Shown here piece after piece: positions 12,770-23,643 of a stretch of 64,000 nucleotides of DNA. A program made the translations under genes and the position numbers. Each line of letters opens with the position of its first letter. The first letter of the stretch is position 1. The DNA is from Petunia secreta (taxonomy: Eukaryota > Streptophyta > Magnoliopsida > Solanales > Solanaceae), in contig JARKIP010000064.1 in the NCBI GenBank assembly GCA_029990175.1, positions 11,550,001 to 11,614,000 on the forward strand, written 5' to 3'. Below the pieces are notes generated by a model, which saw only the letters and a list, made by a program, of their open reading frames with translations, did no database searches and was not told where the DNA came from.

Positions 12770-14983
12770 TTAAATTGTCTTAAACATCCATAACATGCGA
12801 TCACATGAGAATGAGAAGGGGGAAATATCAGATAGAGATAGGAGGACAGGACTGGAAGGATCAAAGCTGAAGGTTGAAGTGTCTGACAAGTACCCCAAGT
12901 CCCTCTCCATCACCAGCTCGGCCTCATGCTTGTGGCAATCGATCTTCAGACGATCAATCTCTTGATCCTTCACCTTCAACTGTCTTTGGAGCTCAGCATT
13001 AATCTCAAGAACAATTTTCTCCAGTTCCTGCACTGCATCAATGGCCTCATCAGGACCAAAGTCTTCACTGTCCTCTGCTTGCTCTTGTTTTACCTGCATT
13101 GGCCTTTTGGAAGCTCTGCTCTCTCTGAAAAAATCACAATTCTTAAGCATATTTATCCCAAACATCTGATGAATTGTGGGCTTCTTTCCTGCTTCCAAAG
13201 GGACCCCAAAATGCTTAAAAATCTGATGAAGAATATAAGAGTGCACAAGAGAGTGGGGCTTCTGATCAGTGTTAGAGATCCTCTTTATGTGCCTAATGAT
13301 CAGCCCAGGCAGATTTATCTTCACCCCCCTGTCCATCAGATCCATATAGGTCAAATCCAGAGCACTGGCCTCACAATTCCTTTCTCCCCTAGGCAGAAGG
13401 AACCTGTGCACAAATTCAAACAGTAGTTGATGGGCAGGTTCCATCTCCTTCTTCTCTACTTTCCTCTCCTTCCTCAATCTTGGTTTCCCTGAAAACTTTC
13501 TCACAACATCCAAAGAAGTGACTCCATCTGTTCTTTTTGGCCATTTTAGCTTAACATACCTGCAATACCCTTCAGCAGGGACATCCAGAATCACCCCCAG
13601 TTCAGGTCTTCCAAATTCTATCTCAATTCCTTTAACAGTAGAAAACACTCTCCTGGCAGTTACTCTACAATTAGTATAGAATTCTCTCACTTCATCCACA
13701 AACAACTTCCTGTCCTTGTTGGAAAACACAGCAAGCCACCCCTGATCACCAATCATCCTCAGCAATGGTCTCATATGGAACTCATTTTCATCATGCAAAA
13801 TACTGCCTGGCAGTACCTGATGCCTAGAGAAAAATGCTTCTCTATCCACTTCTTCTTCATTGTCCCCTCTTCTTCTTCTCCTATTCTCCATCTCACTATC
13901 AGTATCTGAATCACTGGATTCTACATAGCTCCCATTCTCACTTTCCTGCTCAGCTTCACCAGCTTCCCTTCTTTCTTCTTCCAGCTTCTTTTCTTCTCTT
14001 TCTTTGACATTGGTTACTGTCCTTCCCAACTTGTCAAGCTTTTCTAACTGCATTTTTAATGAGGATCTGGTACCAACTCTCGTGACAACAGGCTCATCAG
14101 CTGCCTTGTCATCACCTTCTACACTATCTTCATCAACCAGCCTAGATTTCAGCACTGGCTTCCCATCTCTCACCAACCTTCTTCTTTTTTCTGGCTTTAC
14201 TAGATTCTCTCTCACAAACACTACTTCCTCGTCTTGTTCCTCAACTAATTTTTCATCTTCTTCCCCAAACTTTCTCTTCCTCTTTGATTCTTCAACTTTC
14301 TTGGTTATCTCCTCTTGTTCTAAAACAACTTCTTTGTTCCTTTCCTCTTCAGAATCTGTCCAACTAAAATTTGCCTCATCAGTCTCAGTAGGATTTGGAC
14401 AAACAGCAGACTTTTGACCCAAATCCCCTGAGGCTTCAGCAATAACAAGTCCATCACCTGCAGGACTTTTAGGCACAGATTCTTTCACAACTTCAACAGT
14501 TTCACTCACTCCTTTACTCAGTTCTACTGTATCTTCCCTCAAGAATTCCACATTATCTTGTTCTTTAAACTGTTCTACTATTCTTTCCGCAATGTTCAAC
14601 TTATCCCCAGACTTACAAACTACAGGACCTAGCACATCTTCCCTAAAATCAATCTTTTTACTATCTTGTTCCCCCTCAGATGAATTCCCCCTATCTGTTC
14701 TATCCTTTTCTTGATCACCCATTATCTTGTCTAGTTCAAAAACTAGGGTTTCACTTTCTACAATTCCAGGGCTCTTTATATTAACAGGATCAACAGGCGT
14801 AGATGCAATAGGTTCAGGAATTACCTCTTGTGACGATAGTGATGAACTTTGGCCGGTAGGTGTTGAGAGAACAGTTCTTGATTTCATCTTCTTTACCAGT
14901 TTCCTATCCCCCTTTTGCAGAAATTTTGTGCGTGCTCTTGCAATTCTTTGAGCCAGAGTGGACGGAGGTGGTCTGTCAGACAT
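12770..14983 (-). CDS. Extra 3' ORF of the SIRE-like retrotransposon, 737 aa
   Basis: An uninterrupted 737-codon frame downstream of RNase H. Residues 1-370 are low-complexity and acidic, with many E/K runs and SSDSDTDSEMENRRRRRGD. The middle, about 385-620, is a folded-looking region (FFSRHQVLPGSILHDENEFH, GWLAVFSNKDRKLFVDEVRE, IEIEFGRPELGVILDVP, HSYILHQIFKHFGVPL). This resembles a domain of unknown function known from plant retrotransposon and transposon proteins. A coiled-coil-like stretch (about 655-700) follows. There is no clear signal peptide or membrane segment, so the 'envelope-like' label sometimes given to this ORF position is not supported. It is the only long intact frame of the element. 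Confidence 0.75.
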   Translation of the reverse strand: MSDRPPPSTLAQRIARARTKFLQKGDRKLVKKMKSRTVLSTPTGQSSSLSSQEVIPEPIASTPVDPVNIKSPGIVESETLVFELDKIMGDQEKDRTDRGNSSEGEQDSKKIDFREDVLGPVVCKSGDKLNIAERIVEQFKEQDNVEFLREDTVELSKGVSETVEVVKESVPKSPAGDGLVIAEASGDLGQKSAVCPNPTETDEANFSWTDSEEERNKEVVLEQEEITKKVEESKRKRKFGEEDEKLVEEQDEEVVFVRENLVKPEKRRRLVRDGKPVLKSRLVDEDSVEGDDKAADEPVVTRVGTRSSLKMQLEKLDKLGRTVTNVKEREEKKLEEERREAGEAEQESENGSYVESSDSDTDSEMENRRRRRGDNEEEVDREAFFSRHQVLPGSILHDENEFHMRPLLRMIGDQGWLAVFSNKDRKLFVDEVREFYTNCRVTARRVFSTVKGIEIEFGRPELGVILDVPAEGYCRYVKLKWPKRTDGVTSLDVVRKFSGKPRLRKERKVEKKEMEPAHQLLFEFVHRFLLPRGERNCEASALDLTYMDLMDRGVKINLPGLIIRHIKRISNTDQKPHSLVHSYILHQIFKHFGVPLEAGKKPTIHQMFGINMLKNCDFFRESRASKRPMQVKQEQAEDSEDFGPDEAIDAVQELEKIVLEINAELQRQLKVKDQEIDRLKIDCHKHEAELVMERDLGYLSDTSTFSFDPSSPVLLSLSDISPFSFSCDRMLWMFKTI

Positions 14984-15623
14984 CTTGAAAGATTTATGAG
15001 TGATTTCTGAGGTTTCTAAGGAGATTTTTGTTTTAGGGTTTGAGAGGATTTTGGTGTTTCGGCAGAAGAAGTAGGTGAAGTATGAGGGATTGAGAGAGTG
15101 TGGTCGAAGTGAAGAGGCTTTAGTGATTTGACACTGTCTAGGGAAGGCAAGAAGTAATGAGTAGAATAGAAAGGCAGCTTTTTGAATTTTTTCGAGAACC
15201 GGGAGAAGTTACACATTTGACGGTTATGAACTTAATTAAATAAGCCCTTTTTCAAGAAGTGGGGTCCAAGCTATTCAAAAAGAGATCTATCCTAAAAAGG
15301 AAAATGTTCCTATAATTTAGGACAGTTACGAGAGTATGGTAGACCCCTGTGATACACGTATGAATGACAATTTTAATTTCAGTTATGAATACTATCATAC
15401 AGAGTAGGATGAATGTACCTGGAGATGATTCCTCGTGTTCAAACTGGTTCCTTCTCAGTACATAGTAGGTCCTTCATGGGATCACATTATTTGTGCCTTG
15501 TGATCAAAACATCAACACGAGTGTACTTTTACAAGCACGAGATTAGACTAAACATCTATAACAAGTTTCAAGCAACCACATCAAATACTTAACTAGCCAA
15601 ATACAAAGGGATTACCTGCTGGG
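14984..15623 (-). other. Untranslated spacer between RNase H and the extra ORF
   Basis: 640 bp between the RNase H stop and the start of the 737-codon ORF. A short frame at 15016-15216 shows no family resemblance. The spacer probably holds signals for expressing the downstream ORF; that is inference. Confidence 0.5.
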
Positions 15624-16914
15624 TCATCCGTGTATTTTGGTCATCCCTAACTCCAACCTGTTCCTTTCAAACTGTACCTTGTTCAAAGCTTTGGTAAATA
15701 TGTCAGCTATTTGATCTTCATTCCTGCATGAATTCATAGTAATCAGACCTTTTTCTACATTGTCTCTCAAGAAATGGTGTCTGATATCAATGTGCTTGGT
15801 TCTTTTATGTTGGACTGGGTTCTTGGCAATGTTCACGGCACTGGTGTTGTCACAGAAGATTGGCACTGCTCCACACTTGATACCAAAGTCCTCCAGTTGT
15901 TGCTTGATCCACAGCAATTGTGAGCAACATGAAGCAGCTGCCACATACTCAGCTTCAGCTGTTGATAGAGCAACTGAGTTTTGTTTCTTTGTAGCCCACG
16001 AGACCAAGCAGGGACCTAAAAAGTGTGCCATCCCTGAGGTGCTTTTCCTGTCCACCAAATGACCTGCATAATCTGCATCAGCAAAACCAATGAGTTCAAA
16101 AGTCCCACCTCTGGGATACCAAAGACCTAAATCCTGAGTCCCTTTCAAGTATCTCAGAATTCTCTTCACAGCTGTCAAGTGTGATTCCTTGGGCTTTGAC
16201 TGAAATCTGGCACACAGTCCTACACTGTATACTATATCTGGTCGACTAGCTGTGAGATATAGAAGCGAACCAATGATTCCTCTATATTTCGTTTCATTTG
16301 TCGAAGGACCAAGTTCATCCATGTCTAACTTTGTTCCAGGTGCAATATGGGTAGTCATTTCCTTTGCTCCTTCCATGTCAAACTTCTTCAATAATTCCTT
16401 GACATACTTTTGCTGATGAATCATGGTTCCTTCAGAAGTTTGCTTTATCTGCAATCCAAGGAAGAAGTTCAGTTCACCCATCATGCTCATTTCAAACTCA
16501 CTTCCCATCAATTCTGCAAAACCTTTGCTCAGTTCTTCATCAGTAGCTCCAAAGATGATGTCATCAACATACACTTGAACTACCAGCAAATCCTTTCCTT
16601 TCTTCATGAGAAATAGTGTGTTGTCAATTTTGCCTCTTGAAAAACCATTTTACATCAGGAACCCTGAGAGTCTTTCATACCAGGCTCTAGGAGCTTGCTT
16701 CAAACCATACAAAGCCTTGTCCAGTTTGTAAATATGATCAGGAAATTCATTGCTCACAAAGCCTGGAGGCTGCACCACATAGACTTCTTCATTCAAATAA
16801 CCATTCAGAAAAGCACTCTTCACGTCCATCTAATACAGTGTGAATTCCATGTACGTGGCAAAAGCAATCAGCATCCTAATGGCTTCCATCCTTGCAACTG
16901 GTGCAAAAGTTTCA
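15624..16914 (-). pseudogene. SIRE-like RT and RNase H, with stops
   Basis: On the minus strand RT starts near 16914 with DETFAPVARMEAIRMLIAFA, followed by MDVKSAFLNGYLNEEVYV, LYGLKQAPRAWYERL and YVDDIIFG, then RNase H (GFADADYAGHLVDRKSTSG, STAEAEYVAAASC, CDNTSAVNIAKNP, KHIDIRHHFLRD), ending near 15624. Two in-frame stops interrupt RT: one before MDVKSAF (around 16833), one before NGFSRGK (around 16650). The 327-codon stretch from 16607 is intact. The N-terminal part of RT is missing because of the deletion at about 16920. Confidence 0.88.
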
Positions 16915-17589
16915 TCATAATCTATTTCCTCCACTGCTCCTGACTCTCATAGGTCCACATAGATCCATATGTATCAGCTCCAGTGGCTTTGTTGTGCTGA
17001 CCACTATCTTTGGTTTGAATGATGTTCTCACATGCTTTCCCTTTACACAGGCGTCACACATTTTTATGTTTCCGAATTTCTTGCTTGGCAATCCGCGAAC
17101 CAGTTCCTTCGAAGCCAGCTTGTTCACCTGAGAAAGACTTGCATGACCCAATCTTTTGTGCCACAGCTGAGAGTCGCTTTCTTGCACATTCAAGCATGTC
17201 AGATTGTTCTCAGGTAAAGACTTCAGTGATGCCTTGTATACATTGTTCACCCTTTTTCCTTCCATCACCACTTCTCCACTCTGTAGGTTCTTTACAATGC
17301 AACCAACAGATGAGAAGCTCACTTCATTTCCTCTGTCACACAGTTGGGAGATACTTAGTAAATTATGTCTAAGACCATCCACACAATAGACATTTTCAAT
17401 TGCATGTTCCAGAGATCTCCCAATCTTTCCAATGCCTACTATATGACCACTTTTTCCTCCTCCAAAGGCTACACTACCCCCTTGAAATGCTGCGAGTGAG
17501 AGAAAGTTTCTTCTATCTCCTGTCATGTGCCTAGAACAACCACTATCCAGAATCCAGCTTGAGTTGTTCTCCCTCACTCCAGCCTGCAA
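16915..17589 (-). pseudogene. SIRE-like protease and start of integrase, truncated
   Basis: Minus-strand frame with protease (WILDSGCSRHMTGD, active-site DSG), GAG-pre-integrase (QLWHKRLGHASLSQVNKLAS) and the integrase zinc-binding cysteines (CDACVKGK), reaching LIHMDLCGPMRVRS. It then runs straight into sequence that precedes RT (EIDYDETF in another frame), so the integrase catalytic core and the start of RT are gone. The true 5' limit is the gag-pol frame upstream; the apparent ATG at 17589 is incidental. Confidence 0.85.
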
Positions 17590-17752
17590 GACAAATCAGA
17601 GGTTAGTCTTAGGAACCCAGACAAGCTTGGGTCCCTTCTTATGAGAAAATGGATAAATCAGGTCTTGTTTGGCCCATTTGGGTAAACCACATCTTTTATT
17701 TTTAGCCTTTGCCTTGCTGATATTAACACACTTTTGTTTAACATGAACAGTT

Positions 17753-18367
17753 TTACCACAAAGTGCATAACATGTTACAAGGTAGACCTACATATTTGCT
17801 TTTAGGATTATATGGAGGCAGGGGTTTCTTGAATCCTAATCCTTGTTTTCCTTTGTTTTGATTTTCAAGAACCCAATTCATAGCTTCAGAAGATTTATTC
17901 CATTTTGTCAGTCTAGCAAGTTCAAGTTTTGAGTTTTCAACCTTTTGGCTTAAAATCCTGTTTTTTTCAGTTTCCTGATACAGAATTTTATTTGCTCTTT
18001 TCAGTTCATCTTCCAGAAAGGATTGAACTTCACTCATAACTTGCTTACCATTCTTACTTTCTCTTAACTGATTACATTCCAATTCAAGTTCAGTAATCTT
18101 AGAGTTTGACACAAGAGTCTGCCATTTCAAGATGGCATTAGTTTCTTCAAGTTCAATATTCTGTTCCAGGAGACTCTTGTGCTTAGTTCTAAGATTGCTT
18201 AATTCTTCAGTTAAGTTATCCTTTTCAAGTTTTTCTTTTTCATATCCTTCAATCAAGGTGGCTGTGATTAGAATTAAATTTTCAGAAGAGTATGTATGTA
18301 AAGTTTTCTTTAGATCAGATAGACATACCTCTGCTGAATTTCCTGCTTCCTCTCCATCAGTTGCCAT
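17753..18367 (-). pseudogene. SIRE-like gag C-terminal part, coiled coil
   Basis: Minus-strand frame of 204 codons, mostly predicted coiled coil (YEKEKLEKDNLTEELSNLRT, LELECNQLRESKNGKQ). It ends beside a second CCHC knuckle (CYALCGKTVHVKQKC) that is readable only in another frame, so there is a frameshift near 17760-17780. It overlaps the end of the preceding gag frame. In SIRE-type elements gag is long and has such a helical region between knuckles. Confidence 0.75.
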
Positions 18368-19911
18368 AAGAGCAGAGTCTTTTTGATGTTGTCAGTAATG
18401 TACAATTCCTTCAGTTTCTTCCATATTTCCTTGGCAGATTTACACTCCAGTATACGTGCAAGCACATCCTCAGTAAGTCCTCTTCTTAGATACCCCACAG
18501 CCTTGGAGTTTGCTTGTAACCAGTCCAGATCTTGAGGATCTAGTTCTTCCACTTTCTTTGGCTCTAGGACACCATTTACAGCTCTCTTCACAGGAACATG
18601 AGGTCCTCTTTTCACAATCAGCCACAAGCTGTAATCAGTTGCCTGTAGATAAATTTTCATTTGCTTCTTCCAGTGATTGTAATGAGTCCCATTGAACACT
18701 GGTGGTTTTGATGGAACTCTTCCTCCTCTAAATTCTCGAGGATCTTCTTCATCACAGCTGACGTCTGTCATACCTGCTAGTGCTAGTGGTGAGTCATCCT
18801 CAGCCTCTTTTTCATGATCAGACTCACTATCAGTTGGTCCCCATGTGGCATAAAAAGCTTCCTTCTTTTTCCTTCGCTCTGCTCTGAAGTTTGGGGGCCG
18901 TCTTGTCTTCTTTTTGTCTGTATCATATTCCTTAGTGGTTTTCTTTTCCTTTTCCTTAGCAGCTCTGTTCTTCTTCCATTCTATTTCCCACATCGGGCAG
19001 TCCATGACAGCATGATCTTTCTTGAAGCATTTGAAGCACCCAGAGTAGTCAGGACTGTCAACTATGTTCTTCCTACTAGAGCTCTCCTTGTTTCCTCGTT
19101 TGAACCCTTTAAACCTTCCCAAATTGAGTTTTTGTCTTAAAGCACTCACCATTGCAGCTTCTACTGATTGAAGATCAACATATTCATCAGTTTCCTCTGT
19201 TGCTTCCAACGCAAGAGTCTTTTCCTTCTTTGCCCATGGTTTAGCCTTTGAGTCCTTCATCATCTCATGAGTCTTCAGGCTTCCAACCAATTCTTCAAGC
19301 TTGATGGATTTTAAAGGTTTGGATTCAATGATGGCAGTCATCTTTGGTTCCCATGCTTCAGGCAACACATTCAGGATTTTATCGACCATCTCTATTTCAG
19401 GCAATTCCATCTCAAGGGATCTCATTTCATTTGTGATTATGGTCAACCTGGTCATCATGTCCTGAATCGACTCCTTCTCACCTATAGTAAACAACTCAAA
19501 TTGTCTCTTCAACATTCTCCTTTTTGAGTCTTTTACTTCTGTAGTTCCTTCATGTGCAACCTGTAAAGCATCCCATATTTCCTTAGCCGTCTTATATGAT
19601 GATACTCAATTGAACTCTTCCGGACCAACACCACATATGACCAACCGCTTGGCCTTGTGATTCTTTTCGATCATCTTAAAGTCCGTCTCATCAAACTCTT
19701 CTTTCAGTTTAGGTTCTTTTGAGGCAGTGGTTCCTTCGCCAACAATTTTGGTGGGAATCAGATTTCCTTCAGAAACTATCAGCCAAAGTTGATAGTCTTC
19801 AGCACAAATGTAATTCTCCATCCTATTTTTCCACCATGCGTAGTATTGCCCATTAAACTGTGGGGGCCTCAGAACCGATTGTCCTTCAGTAATGGTAGGT
19901 GGTACACTCAT
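18310..19911 (-). pseudogene. SIRE-like gag N-terminal part with duplicated head domain
   Basis: Gag starts at the ATG complementary to 19909-19911, just after the primer site, with LRPPQFNGQYYAWWKNRMEN. An in-frame TGA at 19606-19608 interrupts it where related copies read CGA. The frame resumes at VSSYKTAKEIW and runs to a CCHC knuckle (CFKCFKKDHAVMDC, about 19000-19040). After the knuckle comes a second, different gag head domain (KPPVFNGTHYNHWKKQMKIY to AKEIWKKLKELY, about 18710-18390). Two head domains in one gag is unusual. Confidence 0.8.
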
Positions 19912-19950
19912 TCGGATCCTTCTCAAGGTGTTAACCTTACAAGAGAAGAC

Positions 19951-19964
19951 CCGCTCTGATACCA
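19951..19964 (-). other. Primer-binding site of the SIRE-like element
   Basis: ccgctctgatacca is the reverse complement of tggtatcagagcgg. It lies two bases inside the right LTR edge, as expected for an initiator tRNA-Met primer on the minus strand. Confidence 0.88.
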
Positions 19965-19966
19965 CT

Positions 19967-20876
19967 TGTTATACTTTATGCACCTCCTAAAGACACTAGA
20001 AGGGGGGGTTGAATAGTGTCTCCTGATTTTCGCAAGAACTTTGTTCTTCTACTGTAGAACAAGGTTCTTAGAATTTCCTTCTACCCGCGTCTAACAAGAA
20101 CATACACTGACTAGCACACCAAACACACAAGGATTTTTACGTGGAAAACTCCTTGCTCAAGGGAGAAAAACCACGACCCACACTCTGGGATTTTTGCACT
20201 GAATCCACTAACACAAGAGCAATGTTTTAGATTACAAACTCTGTAACCAAGGGGCTACACTCTAGACCCTAATCACTAATCAAAGCTACACTCTAGCTTT
20301 TCTAGTAATCACAAAAGAGTTTACCTAATACATAAGCTTCTAGAATAAGCAGATAGGTAAAACAATGAATGCTCGATATTGTGACAACTTACAACTCGAT
20401 AATCCTAGACAAGAAATCTAGACTCAATACTCTGCATGCAGTTTAGTTGTCTTCTTCAGCTTATCCACGTAGAAAGTTATTGAATCGCCTTTACTTGTAC
20501 TTGACTCTCTGTGCGTGAATGATCAGAAAAAACTCGGCTGTCTCTACTACTGGCTTTTTATACAAATCGTGTAACCCTAGTTGAGTTCTACTGGGAATCC
20601 CCTTAATTAAGGTAAGTTGGGATTCGTAGTAACTCTTTTCCATGTTAACGTCTGACTCTTTTCATACTTCGTAGACACAGCTGGGACACCGCCTCTTTTA
20701 GTCCGACTAGGATACGTATACAACCACGCGCCACTATTCCTAGTTCCACAGGGATTTGCAACCCACATTCTTTTCGATCAAACGTGCCCTTCCCTTCAAG
20801 GACCGAGTTCTTCAGGTTCCTTGTATGAACCTCGGTGTCCTTCCTGTTTGTCATACTTCAAAACCAGCTTTCAACA
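19967..20876 (-). repeat. 5' LTR of the SIRE-like element
   Basis: 910 bp, same length and ends as 11495-12404. For the element, which is on the minus strand, this is the promoter-side LTR. Confidence 0.93.
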
Positions 20877-23415
20877 ATAGCAAATCAGACTCTGTAGTGG
20901 TACTGAGGCATTTTCTATTACTTGTGAGAAATCAGTTCCAATGTGGAGTTAAGTGTCTCAGGTCAGACAATGGTACTGAGTTTCTCAATGCTCAAGTTCA
21001 GGATCTACTCAGAGACTTTGGGGTACTTCATCAGACCTCCTGTGTGTACACTCCTCAACAGAATGGAGTTGTAGAAATAAGGCACAGGTACATTTTGGAT
21101 ATGGCCAGGGCCCTGAGATTTCAAGCCTTTGTGCCCTTGAGATTTTGGGGAGAATGTGTAAACACTGCAGTCTATACTCTCAACAGATTGCCTACAGTCC
21201 TATTAAATGGCAAATCTCCTTTTGAGAAACTGTTTAACAAACCTCCATCCTTGCAACATCTCAGAGTGTTTGGAAGTCTAGTTTATGCCTCAGTCATCAG
21301 AAAACAAGATAAGTTCTCTCCCAGAGCTATTCCAGCTGTACACCTAGGCTACTCACTTACTCAGAAAGGCTACATTCTCTATGATCTGCACTCTCAGACA
21401 CTGTTTGTTAACAGGGATGTCATTTTTAAGGAGGATGTATTTCCTTTCAAGAACCTGAACATCACTCATTCACCTATGTTTCCAATAATGGATCTGCAAG
21501 AGTTAGATCCTCCACATACATCAGTCAGTACACCTGCCTCAGATGTTCCTATTCCTCCTACTTCTACTATCACACCTACTTTATCACCCCACTCTCCTCC
21601 AGTATCATCTCATGTACCACCTATTGACACTGTTGCACCTCCTTCCTCCATTCCTATTCCAACTTCTTCAGCTCCTGCTACTGGTAGGCCTACCAGGGTG
21701 CCCAAGCAGCCAGCTTGGATGCAAGACTACATAGTGCCACCAACAAAAACCTCCTGCCAGTACCCTATTTCCAACCATGTCTGCTATGACCATATATCTG
21801 CCTCCTATAAAGCTTCCTTGGTTGCCTACTCAGCCATTGTTGAACCTACATCCTTTGCTGAAGCTAGCAAGGATCCTAAGTGGGTGGAAGCCATGAAAGC
21901 TGAGATCCTAGCACTTGAAGAAAATCACACTTGGACTATAGTTGACCTTCCTGCAGGTAAGGTTCCTATTGGGTGTAAGTGGGTCTTTAAGGTGAAGTAC
22001 AAATCCACTGGTGAGGTTGAAAGATATAAGGCTAGGCTGGTAGCTAAAGGCTACAGTCAACTTGAAGGTCTAGACTACACTGAGACCTTCTCTCCAGTTG
22101 CCAAAATGGTCACAGTAAGAGTTGTGGTTGCCTTAGCAGCCTCCTCTGGTTGGTACATCTTTCAAATGGATGTCCACAATGCTTTCTTACAAGGAGATCT
22201 TCTGGAGGATGTGTACATGAAGATTCCTGATGGCTTTGCAAGCCAGGGGGAGTATGGGAAGGTATGCAAGCTCCAGAAGTCTCTATATGGGCTCAAACAG
22301 GCCCCTAGGCAGTGGAACCTGAAGCTAATTGAAGCATTGCTGAGTATGGAGTTTGCCCAATCACATTATGATTATTCACTGTTTACTCAAAGAGTTCATG
22401 GTGATCTGGTTATAATACTGGTGTATGTTGATGATCTGTTAGTCACAGGGAGCAATCTAGCACTTATTAAACAAGTAAGATTGCAGCTTCAGACTAAGTT
22501 CAAGATGAAGGACTTAGGAGAGCTGAAATACTTTCTGGGAATTGAATTCTCAAGATCCTAGAGTGGCATCCTTATGTGCCAGAAGAAATATGCACTTGGC
22601 TTAATATCAGAAATGGGACTCTTAGGAATCAAGCCTTCCTCCACTCCACTAGAGTTTAATCATAAGCTGACATCCACTGAGTTTGAAAAGTATGTGAAGA
22701 CAGAGTACTCTGAACAAGATCACAGACTGAAAGATAGAGGAATGTATCAAAGACTAGTTGGCAGGCTGCTCTACTTAACTATGACCAGACCTGATCTCTC
22801 CTTTGTAGTTCAGCTACTCAGTCAGTTTATGCATGATCCTAAACAGTCTCATCTTGATGCAGCACTGAGGGTAGTGAAATACATCAAGAATGCACCTGAC
22901 ATTGGATTATTCATGCCTGCAGATGGAAGACAGGAGTTAAGAGCCTATTGTGACTCAGACTGGGGTGCTTGTGTTGAAACCATGAGATCAATCACTGGAT
23001 ACATTGTGAAACTTGGAAATGCACTTGTTTCTTGGAAATCAAAGAAACAGAACACTGTATCCAGAAGTTCAGCTGAGGCTGAATTCAGGAGCATGGGATC
23101 AACTGTGGCAGAGATAGTGTGGTTAAAGGGGCTATTTCAGGAGTTAGGACTCAGGGTGAGGCTGCCAATCACCTTGTTTTGTGACAGCAAAGCTGCTATT
23201 CAGATTGCTACTCATCCTATCTTTCATGAACGTACGAAACATATTGACATAGACTGTTTATTCATCAGGGAAAAAATCAATCATGGCTTAGTGCAGACTC
23301 AGCACATTGGGACCAAAGAACAACATGCTGATATCTTAACAAAGGGACTGTGCAAGCCTCAACATGACTATCTCATGAGCAAGCTGGGATTGAAAGATGT
23401 TTTCCATCCTCAGCT

Positions 23416-23425
23416 TGAGGGGGAG
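23416..23425 (+). other. Polypurine tract of the outer copia element
   Basis: tgagggggag immediately precedes the right LTR, the usual site for plus-strand DNA priming. Confidence 0.85.
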
Positions 23426-23643
23426 TGTTGAACTATAGGGACTAAAGTGTAATTAGCTAAGTTAGTTAGTTAGTTGGTTAGTAAATATTTTAGTTAGTTA
23501 TAGTAGGATATAAATAGTAGTAGAGTTACCATTGTAATATCATCTTAGCTCATTACTTCTCTTAGCTTAATAAACAAGCCAACTCCCTTTCTTTTCTCTC
23601 AAGTTTCAGCTCCCATGGCTGCTCCCATAGCTGAGCTTCAACA
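23426..23643 (+). repeat. Right LTR of the Ty1/copia element
   Basis: 218 bp, TGTTGAAC to TTCAACA, followed by the target duplication tttga. Confidence 0.93.

Larger units (their letters stand above)
11495..20876 (-). mobile_element. SIRE/Maximus-like Ty1/copia retrotransposon (minus strand)
   Basis: A 9.4-kb element inserted antisense in the integrase frame of the outer copia element. It has 910-bp LTRs (11495-12404, 19967-20876), a 5-bp duplication atagc (11490-11494, 20877-20881), a primer site at 19951-19964 and a purine tract at 12405-12418. On the minus strand the order is gag, protease, partial integrase, RT/RNase H, a 640-bp spacer, then a long extra ORF. A long 3' ORF after copia pol is typical of the SIRE/Maximus lineage, which is why I assign it there. 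The LTRs look identical, so insertion was very recent, yet gag-pol is broken by stops, a frameshift and a deletion. Confidence 0.9.
9392..23431 (+). pseudogene. Copia gag-pol polyprotein, interrupted and with three stops
   Basis: One reading frame runs 9392-11494 and, after the SIRE-like insertion, 20882-23431, about 1550 codons. Gag (YSLWSKSMKIVL) is followed by a CCHC knuckle (CDYCSKKGHTREGC), protease (WIIDTGASNHM), GAG-pre-integrase (LWHKRLGHAP), integrase core (FVDDFSRYTW-like before the break; RSDNGTEFLNAQ and PQQNGVVE after it), RT (FQMDVHNAFLQGDL, LYGLKQAPRQW, YVDDLLVTGS) and RNase H (YCDSDWGACVET, SSAEAEFRSM, KHIDI). In-frame TAG codons lie at 10019-10021 (gag), 11396-11398 (integrase) and 22559-22561 (after RT). 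No frameshift is seen, and the insertion itself keeps phase. Lineage could be Ale/Retrofit-like; that is a guess. Confidence 0.9.
8874..23643 (+). mobile_element. Ty1/copia LTR retrotransposon, interrupted by a second one
   Basis: A complete element: 218-bp LTRs (8874-9091 and 23426-23643) beginning TGTTGAAC and ending TTCAACA, a 5-bp target duplication tttga (8869-8873, 23644-23648), a tRNA-Met-type primer site just after the left LTR and a purine tract before the right LTR. The coding order is gag, protease, integrase, RT, RNase H, as in Ty1/copia. A SIRE-like element (11495-20876) lies inside its integrase region. The LTRs differ at 3 of 218 positions by eye, so the insertion is fairly young. 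Three in-frame stops disable it. Confidence 0.93.

Noticed and set aside
12926..14417. Plus-strand frames of 166 and 137 codons
   Set aside because: Antisense shadows of the 737-codon minus-strand ORF of the SIRE-like element.
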